A program made the position numbers and the translations under genes. Positions 13,301 through 24,828 of a stretch of 64,000 nucleotides of DNA are shown here, one piece after another; within the stretch, counting starts at the first letter, position 1, and every line of letters starts with the position of its first letter. The stretch is from Anagrus nilaparvatae (Eukaryota; Arthropoda; Insecta; Hymenoptera; Mymaridae), in assembly GCA_022575985.1 (NCBI GenBank), contig JAKSXM010000132.1, positions 11,780,001 through 11,844,000 on the forward strand. Direction: 5' to 3'. The notes beneath the pieces were generated by a model. It did no database searches and had not been told where the DNA came from. It saw only the letters and a program-made list of their open reading frames with translations.

Positions 13301-13990
13301 ATCAGTTAGATTTTATATAGATCAGACTTTATATGGATAGCTTCTAATACGAAAAAACTATATTTTATCATGATCGTATTCGTAGATATGTAGATGGCAA
13401 AAAATACAGAGGACAAATAATTGGATATTTGCATTTTAAAATAAGTCTCGTAAATTTACATTTTAAGATTAAATATAAGCTGTGTGTATAAGAGATTCCA
13501 CGCCAATTGGGACCAATATGCACAAAAGGGTGTAACGGAAATCGGTTCTGAATATTTTTTTTCAAAAACTCAGTTAAAAATTTCATGTGAATAAAGAGCG
13601 TTTTTTAAGTTTAAATATCTAGGTATGTGCATATGTATTTTCTATCTAATTGGACTTAAATTTTTTTTTCACGACTTAATTTAAAAAAAAAAATTGTATA
13701 AGATAAGAAAATGAATAATCCAGATCAAAAAAATAATACTTCTCAAATTATCAATTTTTCGAATTTTCCACTAATTTACGTGACTAAATAAAAATCTTAC
13801 ATTAGATTCGGGCTCATAAGGGAAAATTTTGATAGAATTTGAAGGGTTTGTGTGAAAATTACATGACAAACAACTTTGTAAAATTGCTTTTTCTAAATTT
13901 ACGTCCAAAAACGCAAAAATTCTTATACTTTTATCGTAATTTCCGTCTGCGGAAAATTTAAATTTTTTTACTATTGAGTTAGAATCTTAT
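10348..13990. other. Non-coding stretch, one family A copy and AT-rich DNA
   Basis: A fourth, poorly conserved copy of repeat family A lies at about 10380-10740. A GC-richer patch at 11420-11830 may be an old DNA transposon, since CAGGGCCGTATTTA at 11570 resembles hAT ends. Otherwise it is AT-rich sequence without genes. Confidence 0.4.
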
Positions 13991-14004
13991 GTTAGGGTCA
14001 AGGG

Positions 14005-14110
14005 TGGGGTGGTTGACATCAATGTGGTTTTGGTCACTTAATAGCTATTAATAGCTTCTATTTACAAAATACAATAAGTGACCAAAACCACATCGATGTC
14101 AACCACCCCA
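14005..14110. repeat. Near-perfect 36-bp hairpin
   Basis: Arms 14005-14040 and 14075-14110 are complementary at 35 of 36 positions (arm begins TGGGGTGGTTGACATC) around a 34-nt AT-rich loop. It lies about 0.8 kb upstream of the first visible kinase exon, in an intron or upstream DNA. It could be a very small foldback MITE or a hairpin RNA precursor. The single mismatch suggests it is young. Confidence 0.8.
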
Positions 14111-14125
14111 TCTTAACTCTACCAT

Positions 14126-14892
14126 ATAAACAATATTGTAACTCCATCGTAAGAAACTTCTAGAAAAAAACTAATTATGTGGGTTCACAATGAAAAAAAA
14201 ATGTCATGTAAAGAACTTTTTTGTTAGTAACTAATTTTCTGTCGATTAATGAATTAAACGCTTAGAGTCGAAAACCCCGGTTTTTTCAGTTTTAAATATT
14301 AAAACTTACTTAATATTTAAAATAGTATTTGAAATTCGTAATCACTATGAAGAATCCGCTTACAGGTGAAGGGAAGTGAGTCCTAGTTGTTGTCCTCATA
14401 CAAATAGCAGTGGTTAATAAAAAAAACCAATAAATTTTGGGCTAACGAAACCTATTTATTAAAATAAATATTAATATTAATATTAGATAATTGTGCACTT
14501 TTTAAATATAAAGAGAATAATATAATCGCAATTTTAATTTAAAAATTATAAAACCAATATCACGCACCATTAACTATAAAAATTTAATTATTTTAATTAT
14601 AATTTATTCAAGCTTTTTTAAATATAGGATTATTAAAATTAACAATTATTTTAACAGAAATTTTAACTTAATTAAAATTAAAAATAATTGTCATTATACT
14701 TCTCATAATAACAAAATATACTCTTGATTATATAACATCAAGTAATTAAAAATTGAAGTAGTTTAAAGAGGAAGAATATATTTATACAATATATAGCAGA
14801 TTTGTTTAATTAATTACTAAAGTACCTAATTAGTTAAGATTTAGCTTTAGATTTGCATTTTCAAATATAATTTAAAATTTTTTTTTTTTCAG
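14126..14892. other. AT-rich DNA before the first visible kinase exon
   Basis: Presumed 3' end of an intron. It ends in a pyrimidine tract (T-run then CAG) that serves as the acceptor for the exon at 14893. No other feature seen. Confidence 0.5.
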
Positions 14893-15287
14893 ATTGGAGT
14901 TATTTAAAAAAGTGCCGAATGTTCGTGTCTTAGCATGTGGTGGTGATGGTACAATTGGTTGGATATTATCAGTACTTGATCAAATAGGTGCAAATCCAGC
15001 CCCAGCAGTTGGTACAATACCATTAGGTACTGGTAATGATTTATCACGTGAATTAAATTGGGGTGGTGGTTACACCGATGAACCAGTTAGTAAAATATTA
15101 GCTAGTCTTGCTGATAGCGAAATAACAATATTAGATAGATGGCAATTAACTGTTGAAAGAAATAACGATGCACCAAATGATGAAGATTCGAGTAAAGGTG
15201 TTGAAAATTTACCATTAAATGTTGTCAATAATTATTTTTCATTAGGCGTTGATGCACACATAGCGTTAGAATTTCACGAGGCAAGAG
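14893..15287 (+). CDS. rdgA: Diacylglycerol kinase, type IV: exon a (end of catalytic domain)
   Basis: First recognisable exon of a diacylglycerol kinase, which phosphorylates diacylglycerol to phosphatidic acid in lipid signalling at membranes. It follows a T-rich tract ending in CAG and stops at AG|GTAAGT. The first base completes a codon from an upstream exon, so no start codon is expected here. Translation shows the kinase glycine loop [10 protein letters not shown] (about residues 16-25 of the exon), then [18 protein letters not shown], both hallmarks of the DAGK catalytic domain, and [19 protein letters not shown], which opens the accessory domain. The last base carries over in phase to 26992. 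Exons for the N-terminal C1 domains and the beginning of the catalytic domain were not found upstream. Assignment to type IV rests on the ankyrin repeats in later exons. The symbol is by analogy with the Drosophila type IV enzyme. Confidence 0.95.
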
Positions 15288-15965
15288 GTAAGTTCACTCT
15301 CATATTTAATATATTTATTGCGTTAAGGGAAAATGTGATTCACTCATCATATTTTCCCTAGATGTCTTATATATGCATCAAAAGGAATATTCAATTTCTC
15401 TTTTGCGCTTCCACACATATATATAAAACTGATGAAATAAATCAAAATTTCTCATAAAGCAGAAATATACATATGTATAAGACACATTTCATCCTGAAAA
15501 TTGAATAGAAAATTTTCAGTGCGGTTATACTTGAATGGTTTGACGTTTTAGATGGGATATATGATTTGATTGAATTAAACTGAAGCGAGTTATATGGTAC
15601 TTTAAAAAAGACTTGTTACATAAGCATCAAGGTATGCTTATATATATATTTATATAGTAGTTGTAGTTGTGTTAGTTATAAAAGAGGATAATATTATAGA
15701 GATAAGAGAAACTGACGGATGAGTTAAAAGTAATGAAATTTTGACCTACATTTTCTGGGTATATATAAACTAATGATTCAAAAAAAAAAGATAGACATTT
15801 TTATAAATTAATAATGAAAATATATATTTTTTTTTTTTAAACCATTGAGATATATTGGCTAATTTAGGAAATTTTTATTTAGCTGTGTTCTTAAGTAATT
15901 TTTTACAAGGATTTTGTTCAAAATCAGTAGTTACAAAGATAACTTGTGACTTCTAATAAAACCTG

Positions 15966-16392
15966 CACTGTAAAAAGTAACTTCCTTATATTAACAAAAA
16001 AATTAGAACATTTTCGAAAAATTAGTAACTTTTCAAAAAAATTTGTAAATATTCGAAAAAAATCGTAAATTTACTAAGTTTAGTATATTATCGAAAAATT
16101 CGAGTATTCTCGATCTTTTTTTGCGAATTCGCAAGAAAAATTGATAATTTACATTTTTTTTTCGAAAATTTACAAAAAATAGTTATAAATTAACAAAAAA
16201 TAGTTGAGAATTTACAAATTTTTTCGTAAATTCACAAAAAAAATTCGAGAATTCTCGAATTTTTTGATAATATACTAAATTTCGTAAATTTACGATTTTT
16301 TTCGAATATTTACAAATTTTTTTGAAAAGTTACTAATTTTTCGAAAATGTTCTAATTTTTTTGTTAATATAAGGAAGTTACTTTTTACAGTG
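15966..16392. mobile_element. Foldback MITE family B, copy 3
   Basis: CACTGTAAAAAGTAACTTCC at the left and its exact complement at the right. The interior is very similar to 9939-10347. Flanks are TG on both sides. It lies inside the first kinase intron. Confidence 0.88.
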
Positions 16393-16399
16393 TGGTTCA

Positions 16400-17700
16400 A
16401 AAAAGATTTTTTTTCTACATATTTTATTTGAATTTCTAGACCCCATTCAAAATCACGTGGTAGACTCAATATATTAAATAAGGATAATATTTTATGTTTT
16501 ATATTTAGCTATTAAAAACATTTTATTATATCCTATAAATAAATCTCATATATTTATAAGTAATATTAGACTCTTAACTACTTACATGATTTGTTGAGAA
16601 AACTATCTAAGTTTGAAATTGAAACTTAATAAAATAAAATATAATTTTCTTAATTAACAGAGATTTAATTAAAACTGTTAATTTACTTGTAAAATTCAGA
16701 AATTTTAATTTTAATTTATCAATTTTTGTTGTTTAAATTTGTTAATTTTTTTTTTTAATTAGCGAATTTGTACAATTTAATTTTGAGGTAAATTGATTAG
16801 CAATAGTTCGTTGTTTTCATTTAAGTATTTATTAAAGTGTCTAATCATCAATGTGTATGGTAATTTTTTACTCAGATAATAACGGTCATATAAAACAGTG
16901 TATGAACTATTGAGAGCCAAAATTTAAAAAATCAAACAAATAAGAAAAAGCTCGTAAGTCATTTTTTTGGTTAAGATTGGTATTATCATCGCTTTTTGTA
17001 AAAAGTTTTAGTTGTAACTAAACAAGGTTAGGTTGCTTTGCTTGAAATTGTCTTAAATATTTAATGTGTTTAGAGTTATATTGGTTACTAAAGATATTCA
17101 GGCCAAATTTGCAAAAGAAAATCATCTAATGAAAATCAGTTTTTATAAAAATTAAATACTCTGCTTGAAATATCAAGCATTTTCTTGAAATTTCAATTCA
17201 GACTGCTTGGAAAAATAATCAAAGCAACCTAATCATGAAATAAAGGAAAAAACAATACCAAACTGGTCAAGTTTCCAAAATTTTTTTGAAGAATCGTCAA
17301 AAGGATAAAAAAATGACAGTACAGAAATGAAACTTGAAAATTATAAATATTTAGGCATTTTAAAATTCATTTAAAGTTTCTTTTACTTTTAAATAAATAA
17401 GAGGCTTAAGCTTTGTTAAAATATTATATACATAATTTTAATACCCTATCAAATTGAAAGTGGTTGATTGCACAGTTTCTGAGAAAATTAGATAATACAC
17501 AATTTCACTTATGGAAAATACGAGCATGCAAGAAAGAAGCAGGAGGTGTAGGACAAAGATATTCGATCTCTTACTTACACGCACCTTCTCCGTCTTACTA
17601 ACGTAAATCTCATAAATGAGAATCTCTTATAAGGGATTTTATTTTTCTTTTCGAATTTTCTTAGAAAATATACTGTCAATCGCTTTTTAGCTAATAGAAT
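16400..17700. other. Intronic AT-rich DNA, nothing recognised
   Basis: Part of the 11.7-kb kinase intron. No genes or clear repeats seen. Confidence 0.5.
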
Positions 17701-17713
17701 AATTTCAATAATG

Positions 17714-17913
17714 CACTGTAAAAAGTAACTCCGGTAGATTAAAAAAACTAGAATGTTCTCGAAAAATTAGTAAATTAAAAAAACTTTTTTTACGAATTTC
17801 CAAAAAACATCTTTCATTAATGCACTAAATTTAGTAAATTCATGATTTGTATCGAATATTTACTCAGTTTTCGAGAATATTCAAAATCTACAGACGTTAC
17901 TTCTTCCAGAGTG
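17714..17913. mobile_element. Foldback MITE family B, decayed copy 4
   Basis: Starts CACTGTAAAAAGTAACTCCG with a shortened, diverged interior. The right end (GTTACTTCTTCCAGAGTG) is only partly complementary. About 200 bp, roughly half the length of the intact copies. Confidence 0.65.
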
Positions 17914-18699
17914 AGCATATTGTAGCAAAGTTTGATTGTTAAAAACTTTCTTTGAATTTAAAAATAAAAATATCCAATTTACCATCGCTCTCAAAGAAAT
18001 TTAACTTAAATCTATAAAAAATTCTCACTTAATATATTTATTTATAATTTTTAAATATCTAATTTAATTAGCCAACTCGTAATTAATTTAATAAATTTTA
18101 ATTATTCAAAACTAAAATATATAATTCTATCAAAGTTCTAAAATTTGAAATATGTCATAACCTAAAATACAGTGTCAGATTTTAACATAAGTTTAGTTAA
18201 TATGAAGAAAAAGTTTTCACAGTATATTATACTAAATATATATTTTGTTTTATAAATTAAAATTAGTCTGATAATAATAATAATAAAAATTAATTTCTTT
18301 TATAAAAATATTTTATTACTAAAATACACGAATTTATTCTCTGTGTAAGTCAAAATTATAATAGAATATTATATTATTTTAATTTTATGATTATTATTAA
18401 ATTGCTCGAGGCTAATTATTATATATGTTTAATGTATATTAGTTTTAGAAATATTTCTAAAGGCATTTTTTTTATAAATGCGAAAAAAAAAATTAATTGT
18501 AAATTTTTGCATGGAAATCTTTTTGCAATATTTTAATGACTACTTAATATTCACTGTTAGAAGAAATGGGCTACAAAAGATCCAAAAAAAGTTCCAATTT
18601 AAAAAGTGTCAAAAATATATTTTTCCAAAAAAATGATTTCCAACTATAATGAATTTATGAGCAAGAATTTGGTACTTTGTTGTTTTTGGAAGTCAGACT

Positions 18700-19172
18700 G
18701 AAAAGAATGAAGAATATTGTGCTGTCTAATGTAATCAACTATCTGTTTGTGGAAAATCTTTTACTAAATTTTCAATATAATACACAAGAGAGAAATTGGT
18801 TTATAGTTTGCGGGTGAAAAACAGGTTTAAAGTCTTTTCTACTGGAAGAATATTGCTGTGTTTTCAAGCTGAAGGGATTTTATTTACGATTATGGACTTA
18901 TTGAATAATGACAAGAAAGCTTTGGAGAGAGCCGGAAGTCAGAGTTTAAAGATTTTGAGAGAAATGCCATAGGGACCAACAGATTGTGTGCTTAGTTGTT
19001 TGAAAGCCCAATCAAGGTCATTACTGCTGATATTTTTAAATTTGAAAGACTGTCTGGGTGATGTATGTTGAGGAGAATAAATCGTGTTGACAGAAGTTGA
19101 GGCACATTTGGTAGAGTTAAAGTAACTGATAACCGCGTCAATTGATAAAAATGTGAAAATAAATAATCTCAA
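18700..19172 (-). pseudogene. Non-LTR reverse transcriptase relic
   Basis: The minus-strand frame 18939-19172 contains FKFKNISSNDLDWAFKQLST followed by SVGPYGISLKIFKL, the segment just before the RT fingers in LINE ORF2 proteins (usually GxDGIS). Further along the strand, decayed frames resemble the next RT blocks. Several stops are present, so it is a dead, 5'- and 3'-incomplete copy. The TTAA-flanked element begins 7 bp beyond its end. Confidence 0.55.
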
Positions 19173-19178
19173 TATCTT

Positions 19179-19520
19179 TTAAGGGGACACAGAACCAAAA
19201 TAATTTGTAAATCAGTTTTTTTTTTTAATTTTTAACAAAATTTATTGATTAAATTAAAAAAAAATGAGTCATGCCCTTCGCAATAAAAAAACACATCAAA
19301 CTAGTTTAAAAAAAACTTTTAATATTACCATCCCTTCGAAAATTTTTGGAAATTCGAAAAAAATTCTAGATTTCCGAATTTCCAAAAATTCTCGAAGGGA
19401 TGGTAATATTAAAATTTTTTTTTAGTCTAGTTTGATGTGTTTTTTTAATGCGGAGGACATGAGGCTCATTTTTTTTTTAAAAACTGGTTTAAAAATTTTT
19501 TTGGTTATGTGGTCCCTTAA
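19179..19520. mobile_element. TTAA-flanked foldback element (piggyBac-like MITE)
   Basis: The element 19183-19516 is bounded by TTAA on both sides. Its ends are GGGGACACAGAACCAAAA and TTTTGGTTATGTGGTCCC, imperfectly complementary. The arms extend inward and meet at a tight palindrome (CCATCCCTTCGAAAATTTTT and complement) near 19330-19405. TTAA target duplication and GGG/CCC ends are features of the piggyBac superfamily. There is no transposase frame, so it is non-autonomous. Confidence 0.8.
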
Positions 19521-19824
19521 TAGAAAAAATTCCGATATTTTACTATTAATGTACAAATAATTGCTTCAAGATTCAGTTTTATTACGATATAATAAAACAT
19601 AATTTCCTAATACTAGAAAATACACGAACTTGTCATTGAAAATAAAGCAAAACTTTCTATTTATTTTATGAGTGTAAAAGGGTTTCTTATCAAAAATATA
19701 AGATTTTAAATATGTCTAGTGATAAGACGTACGTCCAACAAATAGATAAAATATTTTTTATTACTATATAAATTGTACCATCGATTAAATCATTGTATTT
19801 TAGTTAAAAATATCGTTTCTGATA

Positions 19825-20477
19825 TAGTCAAGGCGCTAGGAACCTTAAATTGAGTAATATGGATCCAATCTAGTGATTCCTATTTATTTTTTGCCGCTAA
19901 AAACGATGTTGAGAGTTTCATTCATTTTATGATGGTCAGTTTTGCGTCTTTCACGGTGTATTGTACAAAAGAGGCAAACTTCTTATTAAGCCAAATTTCG
20001 GTACACCTGTTAAGTTTTCGGGGTCGCTGATCACGATTCTGAAACCAAAATTTCATTATTCAAAATGGTGTACTCAAAATTTCCGATTCCTAAACTGGAA
20101 ATTGATTATTTAAGTAACATTTTATAAATATTTTACTAATTTTCGGGGTCATTGATCGCTATCTGAAATCAGATTTTTTGAAAGCACCATTTTGAATTTT
20201 TGAAATATCGGTTCCAGAATCGAGATCAGCGACCCCGAAAACCTGACAGGGGTACCGAAATCCTCAATATTTTTATTAAACAATATTTTTTATTTTTGCA
20301 AAATTAATGCCTCTTTTGGACAAAATATCGTTAATTATGCAAAACTGTCCATTGGAAAATGGATAAAACCGTAAAAATTGTTTTAGCGACCAAAAATACA
20401 TAAAAATCACTGGGTTTAATGCATATTACTCAATTTAAAATGTTTGGATGCATTTAACATCGTTGTGCCCTTGACTA
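19825..20477. mobile_element. Foldback element, TAGTCAAGG ends (family C)
   Basis: Terminal inverted repeats begin TAGTCAAGG and extend about 100 bp with blocks such as TTAAATTGAGTAATAT and GCCGCTAAAA/GGTCGCTAAAA. An inner inverted pair, GTTTTCGGGGTCGCTGATCA (from about 20020) and its complement near 20220-20245, forms a second stem. 653 bp, no open frame. Confidence 0.78.
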
Positions 20478-20757
20478 ATATTTATCAATGCATCATTTAT
20501 TTGGTACGCAATTAAATAAAAATAAAATTAATAAATGTATAAATTTCAATTTAAATATACAAACAAATCAATCAGTAACATAAGTTAAAATTACTTTTTG
20601 ACTTTTTGATTATTCTCGCCTGTATAATTGGATATCGTGTTTATAAAATATTTATTATTTCTGATATTTCGTGAATCTGCACGCATACTAAAAATTAGTT
20701 AATTATACGAACTTTATTTTAGTATATATTTATTTATTACAGTGTGACTTTATTATA

Positions 20758-20855
20758 CACACTGAAAAAAAATCAGATTGTAGCAAGTAGAACTCCGCTT
20801 GTTGCTAGCAAATTTCCACTTAGCGGAATTTCTGCTTGTGGTTAATGGAATTTTT
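20758..20855. repeat. CACTGAAAAAAATCxG repeat (family D), fragment
   Basis: CACTGAAAAAAAATCAGATTG followed by a pair of short inverted blocks built on TTGTTGCTAGC / CTTGTGG and AGCGGAATTT. The same opening occurs at 9637, 24829 and 35353. Confidence 0.45.
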
Positions 20856-21339
20856 ACCTTCTTTTTAAACTTTGTAATCCTTTATTAATTTTTCTGTTTC
20901 TTAAAACCTATAAAGTAGGGGTGTGCGGTTACCCTAATTTTCGGGTACCCGCCCGAAAGTTTGGTCTTTTTTTTCAGGTTGGGTCGGGTTGGTCTTCGGT
21001 TATACCCGAAAAGCTTCAGAGGGTACAGTTTTTAGGTGGGAAAATTCCCTGGCATTATGATCCCATCATCCTTTTTGCAAAAAATTTCCATGCACTCTTA
21101 AAAATGAAAATAAAAGGGTCAAAAAATGACTTGCTAAAAAAAAAGAATAATTTTTATTAACTGTAAGTGCAAATTAAATAAATAAAAACTTATAACCGGT
21201 TTGTGTAAACACAACCTAAATGCATGGAACATGTTTACTTCTAACTAAGGACTAGGTATACCTATTATAATGCATGAACGTTACAACGTCATACAATTTT
21301 TTAATTTTATAATTTGTAATTATCACCTTACTAGCTGTT

Positions 21340-21815
21340 AAAATTCTAAACCCAAACTATTTTGATTCCCTTAACGCGTATTATTCTAGTTCCCTAAATC
21401 AAAATTACCCACGTAAAACGATTAAGCTTAATTTAGGGTAAGCTTACTGAAGTAAGCTTACGGACTAACCTAAAAAGGTTTAATTTTTAAAATTAGCTTA
21501 CGGACTAACCTAAAAAGACTTAATTTTTAAAATTAGCTTACGGACTAACCTAAAAGACTTAATTTTTAAAATTAAGCTTTTTTAGGTTATTCCGTAAGCT
21601 TACCCAAAATTAAGCTTAATATTTTTACGTGAGTATTCCAAATCCCTAAACCCAAATTATTTTAATTCCCTAAATCAAAATTATTCCAAGTCCCTAAACC
21701 TGAATTATTCTAAGTCTCTAAGTCGATATTATTCTAAGTCCTTAATCCCGTATTATTTTAAGTCCCGAAGCCCAGATTTTTCAAAGTCCCTAAATTGAAA
21801 TTATTCTAAGTCTCA
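21340..21815. repeat. Degenerate ~27-bp tandem repeat
   Basis: Repeated units of the form TTATTCTAAGTCCCTAAACC with many substitutions, interrupted by the palindrome at 21410-21631. Related units recur at 39115-39250, and in both places a CCTCCCTATAAACATGTTCC block follows. Confidence 0.7.
21410..21631. mobile_element. Nested palindromic element inside the hAT-like element
   Basis: Ends CACGTAAAA and TTTTACGTG. The arms share TTAAGCTTAATTT, GGGTAAGCTTAC and complements. Between the arms are three near-identical direct copies of a unit containing AGCTTACGGACTAACCTAAA (about 21456, 21495 and 21535). Probably a separate foldback insertion. Confidence 0.6.
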
Positions 21816-22159
21816 TTTGACCACCCTCCTTAAATCGGACAAATTTGATCCCCCCCTTGATTTTCAAATTCTGAAGTACCCCCTCCCTATAAACATGTTC
21901 CATGTTAATAAATAAATTTGCATTTTTTTCAACATTAATACTTAATAATCTATTTTTTTTAATGATAAAGAATAATAAAACCTATTCCCAAATTAATGCA
22001 GAAATTAAATAATAAAAAATAAAATAATTCATATTAAAAAATCTTGAAAATCTATTTTTGTAAGTTAAATATTGATAAATATTAAGACCGACCCGACCTG
22101 AAAAAATCTAAGACCACTCGAAGCTTCGGGTCAGGTAACCGCACACCCCTATTCTAAAC

Positions 22160-24820
22160 TGTAAGCTAATTCGCATATGCAACTTGAAATTTCTACCAAT
22201 ATCTGATTCATCCCTTGACACATACAAATCATATTACTCCCTCGCTTAGATTTATTATCAGCTTTCATTAATTTATCTTCTTTTAATTATTACCCTTACT
22301 TGAAAAATTTTTCTATTTTTTTAGACCCCCAAGGTATTTTACGTTTCTTATTTGGTTCAATTTGTTATTTCTTTTTCACGAACTTTCTTAAATTATGTTT
22401 TTTCATTTTTCTTGTATTATCCCCTATTTACTCTTTAGGAAACATCTTCGAATTCACAATAGAATTATTCTCAATTATTTCATATTCTCATATTAACTTG
22501 CGTTATTCATGATACTGCTGGTAATATATTTAGTCAGCCATAATAAAAGAATGCCCAATACCGCAGTTTACCACCCAAGGCGAAACCTAGAAAAATTTAA
22601 GTCCGACCTTTCCATGGATGCAATAATTTTTTTTGTTGCGTGTAGACTACTACAATTTAACATAAAATTATACTTTATTAACAATAATTCACTGTTAACA
22701 TGAACAAATATTTCTGTTTTATTAGCATTATTAGCACGTTAAAATAATATTTATTCGATATAAGATTAATAAAACATGAGAAATATAAAAAAAAATTATA
22801 ATTTAATTGGTAAAAGGTTAATTAAGTAAAAAAAGAAAGAAAAAAAGTAAGTTAATAATAGAAAAAAATATCTATTTTTAAATGAAATTTTATTTTCAGG
22901 TTTCTTTATTATTTAATTATTTTTATTTAATTTGATACTTTATTCTTTTTTTAATAATAGAAAATACAAATTTTTTTTTTATTATTTTCTAAGTTAATTA
23001 AAAGATTTATTTTTAATTTTTTTTAGCAAAAAAAATGATCTCTTTAGATATGATTCGATTTTTTTTTTTTATTATAAAAAGTCTTATCTTTTATTTTATG
23101 ACATTAGCTCTCTTGTGATTTGAACTTTGATAGCTTAGACGTGTACTATATACATATCGATACTTTAATTCATAAAAAAAAATGGAAATAATAACAGAAA
23201 AAAATGTTTCTTTTAAAAGATAAAATTTTCCAATATTGTTATACAGTTTTGTAGTTTTATACAAAAAGAATACATATTTTTTTTATGCTATAATTGTTTG
23301 TGTATTTTTTTTGTTTTTTAGATATTATGCATGGTTTGAAAAATTAAGTAATTAAAAATTCTTAAATAATCATAATTTCAGTTATGAAAGGTTTTGTTAT
23401 TTATTTATTTATTTTTTTTTTTTTTGATAAATTTTGTGCAGTCTCTTAGTTTTACTGACATTTTTTTTTCTGGGAAATGTGAAAAAATGCTTAATTGATA
23501 GTTCTTTAAAGTGTAACAGGATTTAACTTTAATGTTTTTTATTAAAATTTATAGTGGGTTACACACAGTAGTTATTTTGCCAAGATGAAATCAAAAATTT
23601 ATATATATATTAGAGTGTGTCTTATTTTTTTGTTTTTGAGATTTCTTTGCTCCCCGGGTTTTTTTGTGAACTTTTGGTCATAAAAGATCCCCAGCTCCAA
23701 GAATTTTGCTTTTGCTTTGCAAAAACACTTGTCTGTAAGCACCTCAATTTTTCCATTTAAATAACATAGGAATTTTGATTTTTCAGCTTTCTAATTTTTT
23801 AACGTGCTGCAAAATTTTTTTAAACACTAACTAACAGATTGAAAATGATGTTTAGACATATTAAAATGGATCTCCCAAATTGTAGAAATCCCAGAACATT
23901 TTAATTTTTCAAAATAAAATTTTTAAAAATCGCAATTTTCCCATTTAAAATACATTACAAATAAAAAACAATTAATATATAAGGATCATCAGGTGACAAT
24001 TCTTATTTATCAAGTTATGGGATCGAATCTATTGCGTAATAATAAAAATAATATACCAATCAATAATATTCTTAAAAAAATATATTTGACCTATTTCTTC
24101 ATTATTAAATTAAAGATAAACAGGATGCAAAATTATTATTAGATCTAAAATAAACAAAAAATAAAAAATTATAAAATATAAATGTTTAAAATAAACAAAA
24201 TATTAAAATTATGGAATAAACAATATCTGATTAAATTAATAAGGTTAAAAATTTAAAGAAAAAAGAGAGAGAACAATAGAAAAATTTTATACATTAATTT
24301 TTCCAAAAAAGGCCGGGTGAATAGTTTTTTTAAAAAATAGAAAAAAAAAGTATTTAATTATTTATTCGCAACCCAGTTGTTCACCTGGAAAAAATTGCAA
24401 AATAGGGCAAAAATAATTTTAATGATTTCTCTCGACATCAAATAAAATACATTGAAAATAATGAAACCACTCGATTAACTAAACGATGCGTTTCCCTACG
24501 AATAAATAAGTATAATGATGGATCCAGAAAAGAACAATGAAGGGGGGGGGGGCAGTGTCTGCGAAAATAATTATTATTAGAAAGAAACATTTATTTTTGA
24601 TTTTATTTTAAATAAGTTAATACGTATTTAAAAAGAAGTAAAAGTAATGTATAGGATCTAATGAGAGCGAGTAGTACAAATCAATATTTGAAGCGACGAA
24701 AATAAAAAAAATATAACTATAAGTAATACTCATTGTGTTGTTGTTGTTCAAATCGCCCATTTTTTATCGAACAATGTGAAATAGAAATTATATTCGTGAT
24801 TAACAAAGACTGGGGTAAAA
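22160..24820. other. Intronic AT-rich DNA
   Basis: Within the 11.7-kb kinase intron. A G11 homopolymer stands out at 24542-24552. No genes recognised; the open frames here are random AT-rich ones. Confidence 0.45.
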
Positions 24821-24828
24821 TTATGAAA

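Larger units (their letters stand above)
20916..22151. mobile_element. hAT-like non-autonomous DNA transposon
   Basis: The ends are perfect 18-bp inverted repeats, TAGGGGTGTGCGGTTACC and complement, and are typical of hAT elements (which usually begin CAGGGGTG). The flanking 8-mers, CTATAAAG and TTCTAAAC, agree at 5 of 8 positions, as a decayed 8-bp duplication might. The interior has no transposase, a degenerate roughly 27-bp tandem repeat, and a nested palindrome. 1236 bp, within the first kinase intron. Confidence 0.75.

Noticed and set aside
1..14892. Search for upstream kinase exons (C1 domains, start of catalytic domain)
   Set aside because: No stretch with the expected residues and splice signals was recognised. 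Short exons could have been missed by eye.
24542..24552. G11 homopolymer, similar to the one at 43553
   Set aside because: Could suggest a G-quadruplex, but a single run without companions is not enough. The copy at 43553 belongs to a foldback end.
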